The notes under the pieces were generated by a model, which worked only from the letters and a program-made list of their open reading frames with translations, was not told where the DNA came from and made no database searches. The translations under genes were made by a program, and so were the position numbers. Positions 1 to 7,820 of a stretch of 29,318 bases of DNA are shown in pieces (position 1 is the first letter of the stretch; every line of letters starts with the position of its first letter). The DNA lies in assembly GCA_009787135.1 (NCBI GenBank), contig WRGP01000252.1:1-29318 (forward strand), read 5' to 3'. Source of the stretch: Bacillota bacterium (GTDB lineage Bacteria > Bacillota > Clostridia > Christensenellales > Aristaeellaceae).

Positions 1-2
1 AG

Positions 3-1052
3 GGCGGCTGCGGGATTGAGGCGCCCGCCTGCTGCAAGCTCACGCTCTCGGGACTCGCTTCCGCAAGCGGCGGGCCGTCCCCCTACGATGGCGGCTGCGG
101 TATGGATTCACACGTGTGCGGGCAATGCGGCCTGCGCGCGCAGGTACTGCTTTGCGACCACGCCACGCTGTCCGGCGGCGTGGGCGAAGCGGGCGGCGCC
201 GCCCTTCAGGCCACCCGCGCCGGGACGGAAGCGCGGCGGGAGGCGCCTGACGTCGTGCTATCTGGCGAGTGCATGCTCCTTGGCGCCGCAGGCGACACAG
301 CTGGCGCGGCACTGCGGGCGGACGCGTGCGCGATTGCGTTTGATGGAAGCCCGACGCTGGTCAGCGGATTCTATCGTCTAAAAGAAGCGCCTGTGATGAA
401 GCTGACAAACTGCGTTTTCACCGGCGGCATTGACAAGGTCCAGCGGCATGAGGGGGAAAAAAGCGAGGTATATCCCGCCCGCGACGTTCCCCAGATTATC
501 CTTAGCGCGCTGGGCCAGCAGAGCGGGCGGTACACGCCAAAGACCATTGAGGATGGGTTGAACACCCGCGAACTGTCCGGCAGGCTGGACGGCCACGCCG
601 TGGAAAAGGGAAGTGTTTCTCAGGCCAGCCTGGACGGCAAGGGCCTCCTCATTACCATGTGGAACAGGACGCTGGAGACAAAGCTCCGGTTTCGCGAGTA
701 CCTGATGCCGGATGGAACGGGCGGCCTGCGCCTTGTCTGTATCGCCGTCACCTCGCTGGAATGGCCCACCGTGCGCAGTTCCGTCGCGGCGCTGCGCAAG
801 CTTCAAAAAGAAGGCTTTACCCAGCTCGCGTATTCCAATGCAGAGCCTGTGTATAACGAGCGCGTCATTGATATTCCGGCGCTGCTTGAAGCCATCGACG
901 CCTATCAGCGGCCGGTGCGGTCCGTATTCCTCGGCACGGCGGACGACGCCGTCATTTTCCTGCTCGAGGATGAGGCGCTTGTATATCAAGAGGGCCTGAT
1001 GGAGCAAATCGTCCGACCGCTGGAGGCGGCGGATGCGGAAAACGGGATGTAA
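3..1052 (+). CDS. Unrecognised protein, 5' end cut by the window edge
   Basis: The frame is open from the first bases of the window to a TAA at 1050-1052, so the true start probably lies upstream. An in-frame ATG at 102 is the first Met but has no convincing ribosome-binding site. Third positions are GC-rich as in the neighbours, which supports coding. The first roughly 100 residues are rich in Gly, Ala and Cys, with several Cys pairs around codons 1-55 (for example the motif CGQCG), then turn into an ordinary globular-looking sequence. The C-terminal two thirds, from about 396, is mixed alpha/beta in character, with no membrane segment and no motif I can name. I do not recognise the family. 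A Met at 396 could be an alternative start, in which case the Cys-rich part would not be translated. Confidence is for coding, not for function. Confidence 0.6.
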   Translation, partial: GGCGIEAPACCKLTLSGLASASGGPSPYDGGCGMDSHVCGQCGLRAQVLLCDHATLSGGVGEAGGAALQATRAGTEARREAPDVVLSGECMLLGAAGDTAGAALRADACAIAFDGSPTLVSGFYRLKEAPVMKLTNCVFTGGIDKVQRHEGEKSEVYPARDVPQIILSALGQQSGRYTPKTIEDGLNTRELSGRLDGHAVEKGSVSQASLDGKGLLITMWNRTLETKLRFREYLMPDGTGGLRLVCIAVTSLEWPTVRSSVAALRKLQKEGFTQLAYSNAEPVYNERVIDIPALLEAIDAYQRPVRSVFLGTADDAVIFLLEDEALVYQEGLMEQIVRPLEAADAENGM

Positions 1053-1056
1053 CGCC

Positions 1057-1083
1057 AGGGGCCTGCGCCTCCCGCCCCCTTTT
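1057..1083 (+). terminator. Possible intrinsic terminator of the first gene
   Basis: Five bases after the stop at 1052 a GGGGC/GCCCC stem (1058-1062 with 1074-1078) is followed by CTTTTAT. The stem is short and the loop long (11 nt), so this is a weak call. It is placed where a terminator is expected. Confidence 0.35.
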
Positions 1084-1224
1084 ATAGCATTTTGAGATGG
1101 ATTGGGCAGGAAGCTTGCGGATCTTTTTCCGTGGTTCCGCGTCGCTCTCCAGCCGGCGCGGCCGGCAAGCTGCCCGCAATGCATATTCGGCCATACCGCC
1201 ACAGGCGCCTTGTTCCGCGAAAGA

Positions 1225-1252
1225 GACTGCCAATTGCGCGCAATCGGCAGTC
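1225..1252. terminator. 28-bp near-perfect palindrome between convergent genes
   Basis: GACTGCC at 1225-1231 pairs with GGCAGTC at 1246-1252. The centre, ATTGCG-CGCAAT, is itself palindromic, leaving a single A/C mismatch. It lies between the 3' ends of the first gene and ridA, so a bidirectional transcription stop is the simplest reading. The T-rich stretch on the plus side starts only some 8 bases later, so it is not a textbook intrinsic terminator. Confidence 0.4.
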
Positions 1253-1288
1253 CTTACAATTTTTCTGCCAAACAGAGCGCAAAAGGTG

Positions 1289-1669
1289 TTAGGCCTTTCT
1301 CGCAATCGCCTCAATCTCAAAGAGCGCGCCCATGGGCAGCGCGGCCACCGCGACGCACGAACGCGCGGGCTTTGTTTCGCCAAACGCTTCGGCGTATAGA
1401 GCGTTCACTGTGGGAAAATCGCCCATATTCGCAAGGAATACCGTTGTTTTTACAACGTCTTCCATGCCCATGCCCGCGGCTTCCAACACGGTTTTCAGGT
1501 TGGCAAGCGCCTGCCTGGCCTGTGCCTGGACCCCTTCCATAAGGGCTCCCGTATCAGGATCCAAGCCCAATTGGCCACAGGTGAACAATAGTTTGCCCGC
1601 TTTCACCGCGTGCGAATAGGGGCCGACCGCCGCCGGCGCGCCAGGGGCAAAGATAGACTCATTTTTCAT
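1289..1669 (-). CDS. ridA: RidA/YjgF-family reactive imine deaminase
   Basis: A 126-residue protein, the usual length for the Rid family. RidA proteins are small cytosolic trimers that hydrolyse reactive enamine/imine intermediates released by PLP enzymes such as threonine dehydratase, protecting other PLP enzymes. Visible family signatures are the N-terminal PAAVGPYSHAV segment, a GQLGLDP stretch, and the conserved C-terminal part with an Arg followed by CVAVAALPMGALFEIE. The start at 1669 is chosen over the upstream in-frame ATG at 1753. It has a GGAGG about 7 bases before it, gives the normal family N-terminus, and the upstream extension would run through the promoter. It is transcribed alone, divergent from the ABC transporter gene. 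The exact subfamily (RidA versus Rid1-7) is not settled. Confidence 0.93.
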   Translation of the reverse strand: MKNESIFAPGAPAAVGPYSHAVKAGKLLFTCGQLGLDPDTGALMEGVQAQARQALANLKTVLEAAGMGMEDVVKTTVFLANMGDFPTVNALYAEAFGETKPARSCVAVAALPMGALFEIEAIARKA

Positions 1670-1703
1670 GCGTGTTCCTCCATATATTTCAAGCGTTGGC
1701 AGT

Positions 1704-1731
1704 ATTATACATCTTATTCGCCGCGCGTCAA
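1704..1731 (-). promoter_or_regulatory. Sigma-A-type promoter of ridA
   Basis: On the minus strand, TTGACG (1731-1726), a 16-bp spacer and a perfect TATAAT (1709-1704). The expected transcription start is close to 1697, giving a leader of about 28 nt that contains the ribosome-binding site. Confidence 0.75.
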
Positions 1732-1769
1732 CGCCTTCGGACACGCTAAGCAATGGACCTCCCCGGGAA

Positions 1770-1798
1770 TTGACTTTATATCACCTTTTCTGTATCAT
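1770..1798 (+). promoter_or_regulatory. Sigma-A-type promoter of the ABC transporter gene
   Basis: TTGACT (1770-1775), a 17-bp spacer and TATCAT (1793-1798) on the plus strand. It is divergent from the ridA promoter. The predicted leader to the start at 1858 is about 53 nt. Confidence 0.65.
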
Positions 1799-1857
1799 CT
1801 GGAAAGATAATGCAAAGGATATAGCCACGCCCTTACAAAATGAAAGGAACGCGCGCC

Positions 1858-4278
1858 ATGCTTGAACTCAACAAGATCTTTAAGAGCTACACCACAGGCG
1901 ATTTTCGGCAGGAGGCGCTCGACGGCGTCAGCCTCCGCTTTCGAAAAAAGGAGTTTGTCGCCATCCTGGGACCCAGCGGCTCCGGCAAAACCACCTGTCT
2001 GAACGTCATCGGCGGCTTGGACCGCTATGACAAAGGCGACCTTACCATTAACGGAAAGACCACCAAGCGGTTCCGGGACGCGGATTGGGACGCCTACCGC
2101 AACAACAGCGTGGGCTTTGTATTTCAGAACTATTACCTCATCCCGCACCTGTCCGTGCTCGAAAACGTCGAAATGGGCATGACGCTCAGCGGTGTTTCCA
2201 AAGTAAAGCGCCGCCGCCGCGCGGCCCAGGCGCTCGCGCGCGTTGGCCTTGCCGACCATAAGCACAAGCGGCCCAGCCAGCTCTCCGGAGGCCAGGCACA
2301 GCGGGTCGCGATCGCGCGCGCGCTGGTGAACAACCCCGATATCATTCTGGCCGACGAGCCGACAGGCGCGCTCGACTCCGTGTCCAGCCGGCAAATTATG
2401 GAGCTTATCCGCGAGATCGCGGGGGACAAGCTGGTCATCATGGTCACGCACAACGCCGCCATCGCGGACGCGTACGCGGACCGCATCATCAAGTTTGAGG
2501 ACGGGCGGGTCGCCTCGGACAGCAATCCCCCGGACGACGCGGACATGGCGCCCTCGGACTACGCGCTCAAACGGACGCGCATGAAGTACCGTACGGCCCT
2601 CAACCTGTCCGGCCGCAACATCCTCACGAAAAAATGGCGAACGGCGCTCACTGCCTTTGCTTCTAGCATCGGCATCATCGGCATCGCGCTGATCCTTTCT
2701 CTCTCCAACGGTTTTGACATACAGATCAGGCGGTTTGAGAGCGACACCATGTCCGGCTTCCCCATCATCATCTCGCAGAGCTCGTTTGACGTGGATGCAG
2801 AAACCATGCAGGCGCAGATGAGCGAAAGGGAGGCGGGCCGCGAGCAGCGGGTGCGCTATCCGGATACGCAGGCGGTGCTGCCCTACAACCCTTCGACGAA
2901 CCGCTTCCGGCATGAAAATGTATTCTCCGATGCATACATAGCGTATATAGAAGCCGCCGACCCGTCGCTTTTGTCCGGTATCAGCTACACGCGCCTTGTC
3001 AACATGAACCTGCTAACACGCGACCAGGCGGATAAACTCATTATGGTCAGCACGGCGGCGTCGGGCTTTTCCGCCTACCCCAAGTCGCTCACAGACAGTG
3101 AGACGGGGTATCTTGAGAAAAATTATGACCTGCTCGCGGGCGCGTTTCCCAAGGATTACGCGGACCTCGTCCTCGTGGTGGATACGTACAACCGCTTAAG
3201 CACGGCCACCCTCAAGGCCCTTGGCATGGATTCGGACGTGAAGCAGATCGCGTTTGAGGATATCATTGGCAGGGAGTATAAACTCATCCCCAACGACACC
3301 TTTTACAGGCGGGTAGGCCAGATGTTTCTGCCAAACATATTCGGCGGGTATAGCGCGATGTATAACAGTGAAAACGCCGTCACCCTCCGCGTCGCGGGCA
3401 TCCTGCGCGCCAAGGAGGAATACCAGCTGAACGTACTCTCTTACGGCCTGGTGTATTCGGACGCGCTGGCGGAATATGTGATCCAAAGCGCGAAGGATTC
3501 CGCCATTGTCAACGCCCAGCTGGCCGCGGACGTCAACGTCATGACGGGCCAGCCCTTTACGGCGGACAGCGGCACAGGCGCGGGTGGCAGTATGGGCGGT
3601 ATAGCCGCTATGGGCGATACCTTTGGCGGCGGCATGCGGCACATGTCTTCCATGCTCACCGGCGACGTGCAGCTCACGCGCGACATGATACTCAAGGTGC
3701 TCGGCGGGGACGGCATGCCCTTTATGATCACCATCTATCCTACCGACTTTGCCTCCAAGGACGACTTGACAGCGTACCTAAACGCTTGGAACGAGGACAA
3801 GCCGCGCGAGGAAACCGTGCTCTATACGGACTTGGCGGAGACGGTTACAAATCTCTCGGGCAATATCATGCGCGCCATCACCATTGTACTGGTATCGTTC
3901 GCGGGCATTTCGCTCGTGGTGTCGCTGATCATGATCGGCATCATCACGTGGATTTCGGTGCTGGAGCGCACGAAGGAGATCGGCATCCTCAGGGCCCTGG
4001 GCGCGCGCAAAGGGGATATCACACGCGTATTCACCGCCGAGACGTTCATCATCGGCACGTGCTCCGGCCTGCTCGGCATCGGCATCGCGTATTTGCTGAC
4101 CCTGCCTGTCAACAGCCTGCTCCATCGGATGACAGATATTGCCAGTATCGCGCGGCTCAACCCGCGCCACGCGATCGTTTTGCTGGTGCTCAGCGTCTTG
4201 CTCACGCTGCTGGGCGGCGCCATCCCGGCGCGAAAGGCCGCAAAGAAGGAACCCGTGGACGCGTTGAGGACGGAGTAA
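1858..4278 (+). CDS. Fused ABC transporter ATPase/permease (MacB/LolCDE-type)
   Basis: An 806-residue protein with an N-terminal ABC ATPase and a C-terminal FtsX-type permease. ATPase motifs are complete: Walker A GPSGSGKTT at 38-46, signature LSGGQ at 142-146, Walker B ILADE at about 163-167 and the switch His at 198. A hydrophobic helix at about residues 260-280 is followed by a roughly 390-residue extracytoplasmic region. Three membrane segments then come between about 680 and 800, containing the ERTKEIGILRALGA coupling motif of FtsX permeases. Fusions of this layout act as mechanotransmission ABC systems for peptides, antibiotics or lipoproteins in the cytoplasmic membrane. The substrate cannot be read here. 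The start at 1858 is preferred to 1840 because it has AAAGGA 9 bases upstream and opens with the normal LELNKIFKSY. No accessory periplasmic protein or two-component system is adjacent. Confidence 0.93.
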   Translation: MLELNKIFKSYTTGDFRQEALDGVSLRFRKKEFVAILGPSGSGKTTCLNVIGGLDRYDKGDLTINGKTTKRFRDADWDAYRNNSVGFVFQNYYLIPHLSVLENVEMGMTLSGVSKVKRRRRAAQALARVGLADHKHKRPSQLSGGQAQRVAIARALVNNPDIILADEPTGALDSVSSRQIMELIREIAGDKLVIMVTHNAAIADAYADRIIKFEDGRVASDSNPPDDADMAPSDYALKRTRMKYRTALNLSGRNILTKKWRTALTAFASSIGIIGIALILSLSNGFDIQIRRFESDTMSGFPIIISQSSFDVDAETMQAQMSEREAGREQRVRYPDTQAVLPYNPSTNRFRHENVFSDAYIAYIEAADPSLLSGISYTRLVNMNLLTRDQADKLIMVSTAASGFSAYPKSLTDSETGYLEKNYDLLAGAFPKDYADLVLVVDTYNRLSTATLKALGMDSDVKQIAFEDIIGREYKLIPNDTFYRRVGQMFLPNIFGGYSAMYNSENAVTLRVAGILRAKEEYQLNVLSYGLVYSDALAEYVIQSAKDSAIVNAQLAADVNVMTGQPFTADSGTGAGGSMGGIAAMGDTFGGGMRHMSSMLTGDVQLTRDMILKVLGGDGMPFMITIYPTDFASKDDLTAYLNAWNEDKPREETVLYTDLAETVTNLSGNIMRAITIVLVSFAGISLVVSLIMIGIITWISVLERTKEIGILRALGARKGDITRVFTAETFIIGTCSGLLGIGIAYLLTLPVNSLLHRMTDIASIARLNPRHAIVLLVLSVLLTLLGGAIPARKAAKKEPVDALRTE

Positions 4279-4282
4279 TGCA

Positions 4283-4322
4283 TATAGCCGACAGACCCGG
4301 GAAACCGGGTCTGTCGGCTATA
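4283..4322. terminator. 18-bp perfect hairpin with GAAA loop
   Basis: The arms 4283-4300 and 4305-4322 pair perfectly over 18 bp around a GAAA tetraloop, starting 4 bp after the ABC transporter stop. Neither side has a T-tract. It may be a bidirectional transcription stop or RNA 3'-end stabiliser that originally separated the transporter gene from the convergent gene ending at 9503. It also marks the last host-like sequence before the lower-GC island. Confidence 0.6.
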
Positions 4323-4380
4323 ACGGCAAAGGAGTTCCCGTACAAGCAGCCCCTGTTTTCATCATAAAGAGGGATCATGT

Positions 4381-7350
4381 ATGCCTATCAAGCTCGGGAA
4401 ATACACTCACTTCAAGGGGAACGAATACGAGGTAACCGGAATAGCCACTCACAGTGAAACGCTGGAAGCGATGGTTATATACCGAGCGTTGTACGGCGAC
4501 GGCGGAGTGTGGGTGTGCCCGGCTGTCATGTGGGATGAAAGTGTAGAGCACAACGGACGGAAAGTCAAAAGATTTACGCGTGAAGACGATAGGGTTGAGG
4601 CATTGCCCGCGAAACCGCTTGCCGGCGTCCACAATCACAGCCAGCCCGGCGAAAAAGTCGCGTTGTTTTTATCACTGTTTGCCGGCCGGGATGACGTATT
4701 CGCCAAACGATGGGAAAATGCCCCAAAAGGCAGCGCCGGATATATCCCTGTCTGCTATAACGAATGGACGCCGGCTTGTCCAAAAACAGGCGGTGGAAAG
4801 ATGAAATGCGGGGATTGTCCAAACCATAATTTTGTTACGTTTGACGCTGCCGCGGTAGAAAAACATTTGAAAGGTCAATGGACAGCCGGGGTATATCCAA
4901 TGTTCTCCGACGAAACCTGCCGTTTCCTTGCTTTTGATTTTGACGGTAAAGAATACAGCCCGGATGTGTTGCGCCGGGATGTGTCGGCAATCCGTGAGGT
5001 TTTCAACGAAAAGCAAATCAATATGGCCGTCGAGCGTTCCCGTTCCGGCAAGGGGATTCACTTCTGGATATTCTTTTCCGAGAACATTCCCGCAAGCACA
5101 GCGCGGAAATTGGGAAGCGGCATGATCACATATACTATGAATAAGCGTCACGAACTGACTTTTAAGACGTACGACCGCTTGATCCCGGCTCAGGATACTC
5201 TACCCAAAGGCGGGTTTGGAAACCTCATTGCGCTGCCGCTTCAAAGAGCGCCGCGTGCACAAGGTAACAGCGTATTTATTAACGAAAATTTTGACGCTTA
5301 TTCGGATCAATGGAGCTATTTATATAATATAAAAAAATATACGTTGGACGAGGTTGAGCGGTTTATCCGCGAGCTGTCCCCAATCGGCGAGTTAGGCTTA
5401 CTGCGCAAGGATGAGGATGATGAAAAGCCGTGGGAAAGGCGGAAACCAACGTCAAGAATAACGCGGTTGGATTTCCCGGAGACAGTAAACATCGTTCGTT
5501 CCAATATGCTATATATCAAAAAGGACGGCGTTTCAAGCCTTGCGTTGAACACTTTGAAACGCTTGGCTGCGTTCCGCAATCCTGAGTTCTATAAGGCGCA
5601 GGCTATGCGGCTGCCTACTTATGAAAAAGCGCGGATCATTTCATGTTCGGAAGAGACAGAGCAATACTTATGCTTACCGCGTGGTTTGGAAGAGGAAGTC
5701 AGTCAAATACTTAACGACTGTGATATAGAAGTCAGATGGAATGACGCGGTAAACACAGGGCGTAGAATTGATGTCGCCTTTAATGGCTCGTTACGCAGCG
5801 AGCAACAGCAGGCGGCCAATTCGATTCTCGCATATGACAACGGGGTATTGGCCGCCACTACAGCTTTCGGTAAAACCGTTATCGGCGCTTACCTGATAGC
5901 CGAACGTAAAGTGAATACGCTTATCCTTGTTCACAGAACCAACCTTTTATCTCAATGGGTAAAACAGGTAAGCGAATTTTTAACCATAAATGAAGAACCA
6001 ATTGCGGAATTTACACCCAAAGGACGCAAACGGAAGAAAAATATCATCGGTCAGATCGGCGGCGGCAAGGATAATCTCAGCGGCGTTATTGATGTCGCCG
6101 TTATGCAATCCCTGATATCTGGTGACAAGGTTAAGGCATTGGTTAGGAATTATGGTATGCTTATTGTTGATGAATGCCACCATGTATCCGCATTTAGCTT
6201 TGAGAAGATACTCAAAAACGCGAACGCGAAATATGTGTATGGCCTAACTGCCACACCTACGCGGCAGGATGGGCACCACCCTATTATCTATATGCAATGC
6301 GGTAAAATCAGATACAGGGTAGATGCGAAAAGCCAAGCTGAAGCGCGGCCTTTTGAGCATTATATTATCCCTCGATTTACGCGCTTTCAAAAACCTGTCC
6401 ATCAGGATGAAGCGAAATGGCAAATATCTGATATGTATCGTGACATTCAAAACAGTGAAATCCGCAACAGTTTAATTGTGCGGGATGTTATCTCCGCTGT
6501 CGAACAAGGGAGGAATCCCCTCATACTCACCGAGCGCACCGATCACGTAAAAGACCTAACCGCCAGGCTAAAACCGCACATAAAAAATGTAATTCCGATG
6601 ACCGGTGGCGCGGGACGCAAGAAGAGCCGGGAGAGATTGCAAGCGGTCTTGGATATTCCGGCGGATGAACCATTTGTGCTTATTGCCACAGGAAAATATT
6701 TGGGCGAAGGGTTTGATCTGCCGCGGCTGGATACCTTGTTCCTCACCATGCCTGTCTCATGGAAAGGCACCGTTCAGCAATATGCCGGGCGGTTGCATAG
6801 GTTATTGGACAGCAAAAAAGAGGTTCAAATATATGATTATGTGGATATTCGTGTGCCTATGCTTGAAAGGATGTATCAAAAGCGGCTAAAAGGCTACTCC
6901 GCCATTGGTTACAAAGCAAAAGGGACGCCGCAACCGACCCTGGATACACATTCGATTTTTGACAACAATGATTTCTTTTCCGCCTATTCTATGGATATTT
7001 CGGCGGCTCGGGACGAGGTTCTGATAGTCAGCCCGTTTTTATCTAAGCGAAGAGTATTATCCGCATTAACCTATATGGCTGCCACCAACGCGCGGATCAC
7101 AGTCGTTGCAAAACCATCGGATAACTATAACGAGAAAGACCGGACAAAAATTGATGAGTGTATTGAGATTTTAAAACAACATAATATCACAGTGAAGACA
7201 AAAGATCGCATACATCAAAAATTCGCTGTTGTTGATCAACGGATTGTATGGTACGGCAGCATCAATCTGCTCAGTTACGGCACTTCCGAGGAAAGTATTA
7301 TGCGGATTGAGAGTTTGGATATAGCAAGGGAATTGTCGGGTATACTATAA
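4381..7350 (+). CDS. TOTE-type conflict protein: DUF1653, primase, SF2 helicase and HKD nuclease
   Basis: A 989-residue multidomain protein. Residues 1-68 match DUF1653 (GKYTHFKGNEYEV, HSET, YRALYGD). A four-Cys cluster (C125, C133, C143, C146) precedes an archaeo-eukaryotic primase-like domain with D186-F-D188 and H227 in GKGIHFW, the metal and nucleotide residues of that fold. A superfamily 2 helicase follows: motif I with G497-K-T, DECH box at 597-600, motif V GEGFD, motif VI QYAGRLHR near 799-807. The C-terminus holds one phospholipase D-type nuclease motif, H945-x-K947-x4-D952, with a following WYGSINLLSYG. This primase-helicase-nuclease combination defines TOTE conflict systems, inferred to act against invading nucleic acids; phage defence here is inference. 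The start has AGAGGG 7 bases upstream. Base composition is clearly lower in GC than both flanks, suggesting transfer. All key catalytic residues look present. Confidence 0.9.
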   Translation: MPIKLGKYTHFKGNEYEVTGIATHSETLEAMVIYRALYGDGGVWVCPAVMWDESVEHNGRKVKRFTREDDRVEALPAKPLAGVHNHSQPGEKVALFLSLFAGRDDVFAKRWENAPKGSAGYIPVCYNEWTPACPKTGGGKMKCGDCPNHNFVTFDAAAVEKHLKGQWTAGVYPMFSDETCRFLAFDFDGKEYSPDVLRRDVSAIREVFNEKQINMAVERSRSGKGIHFWIFFSENIPASTARKLGSGMITYTMNKRHELTFKTYDRLIPAQDTLPKGGFGNLIALPLQRAPRAQGNSVFINENFDAYSDQWSYLYNIKKYTLDEVERFIRELSPIGELGLLRKDEDDEKPWERRKPTSRITRLDFPETVNIVRSNMLYIKKDGVSSLALNTLKRLAAFRNPEFYKAQAMRLPTYEKARIISCSEETEQYLCLPRGLEEEVSQILNDCDIEVRWNDAVNTGRRIDVAFNGSLRSEQQQAANSILAYDNGVLAATTAFGKTVIGAYLIAERKVNTLILVHRTNLLSQWVKQVSEFLTINEEPIAEFTPKGRKRKKNIIGQIGGGKDNLSGVIDVAVMQSLISGDKVKALVRNYGMLIVDECHHVSAFSFEKILKNANAKYVYGLTATPTRQDGHHPIIYMQCGKIRYRVDAKSQAEARPFEHYIIPRFTRFQKPVHQDEAKWQISDMYRDIQNSEIRNSLIVRDVISAVEQGRNPLILTERTDHVKDLTARLKPHIKNVIPMTGGAGRKKSRERLQAVLDIPADEPFVLIATGKYLGEGFDLPRLDTLFLTMPVSWKGTVQQYAGRLHRLLDSKKEVQIYDYVDIRVPMLERMYQKRLKGYSAIGYKAKGTPQPTLDTHSIFDNNDFFSAYSMDISAARDEVLIVSPFLSKRRVLSALTYMAATNARITVVAKPSDNYNEKDRTKIDECIEILKQHNITVKTKDRIHQKFAVVDQRIVWYGSINLLSYGTSEESIMRIESLDIARELSGIL

Positions 7351-7571
7351 CGTGAGTTCGACGATTAAGAGCAGGGAAGAGCGAGGGGGGAGTGAAAGTC
7401 ATGAAGATGCAGGGAAGGTTTTTTAGGAAGAAAGGAGTAGGCGATCAATCACTTTGCCGTCCGGCAATACAAAAAATATAATAGCCTTGATAAAAGGCTT
7501 ACCGCCAGATTCGGAGCCAACGAAGGCGATTTTCTTTTTCAATAACCGTGTGATATGTCCTGTTCATCATC
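7351..7571. other. Gap of 221 bp between the conflict gene and the convergent operon
   Basis: No convincing gene, promoter or hairpin terminator was found here. A 26-codon plus-strand frame at 7401-7481 follows a purine-rich stretch but has no recognisable product. A 39-codon minus-strand frame is listed separately. The gap separates the 3' ends of two opposite transcription units. Confidence 0.5.
7423..7542 (-). pseudogene. Possible transposase-like fragment
   Basis: A 39-codon frame from a TTG at 7542 to TAA at 7423 contains the string KKKIAFVGSESGGK followed by a hydrophobic stretch. The FxGSxxGG pattern recalls the C-terminal region of IS66-family transposases, where a similar Phe-x-Gly-Ser-x-x-Gly-Gly precedes an Ala-Ile-Tyr segment. 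The match is short and by eye only, there is no good start or ribosome-binding site, and the rest of the transposase is absent. It may be chance. Confidence 0.15.
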
Positions 7572-7820
7572 TCAAGCCTTCCAGTTCCACCAGTTTTGCT
7601 TGCCCTTCGGAAGTTGCCCGTCGTGGTCGGCGTAATGCACCGCCAACCGATAACAGTACAGAGCGCACCGATCTACCTGAACGCCTTGAAACAGGCAGTC
7701 TTTCGTATAAACTGCTTCCGGGTCTTGCCCTTTCAGAGATTCGATGTCGGGATATCCGGCGTTCATCAAATGCCGCGCCATATTTTTGCCAACGCCGGGG
7801 ATTTTGGTCAGGTCGGTCAT
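7572..7820 (-). CDS. Cdd1-family helix-hairpin-helix protein
   Basis: An 82-residue protein with an N-terminal helix-hairpin-helix (LTKIPGVGKNMARHLMNAG) and the downstream pattern typical of the Cdd1 family: a LKGQDPEAVY segment, DCLFQG, VDRCALYCYRLAVHYA and a Trp-rich end. HhH units of this kind bind DNA backbone non-specifically, and the cellular role of the family is not established. The ATG overlaps the stop of the upstream acetyltransferase gene by 4 bp (ATGA), indicating translational coupling. It also has its own GGAGGG about 9 bases before the start. It is the last gene of the minus-strand island operon. Confidence 0.88.
   Translation of the reverse strand: MTDLTKIPGVGKNMARHLMNAGYPDIESLKGQDPEAVYTKDCLFQGVQVDRCALYCYRLAVHYADHDGQLPKGKQNWWNWKA

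Noticed and set aside
1795..2913. 372-codon minus-strand frame opposite the ABC transporter
   Set aside because: It is fully antisense to a gene with complete ATPase motifs, and no family signature is visible.
7401..7481. 26-codon plus-strand frame after the conflict gene
   Set aside because: A purine-rich stretch precedes it but the product has no recognisable features, and the frame is short enough to be chance.
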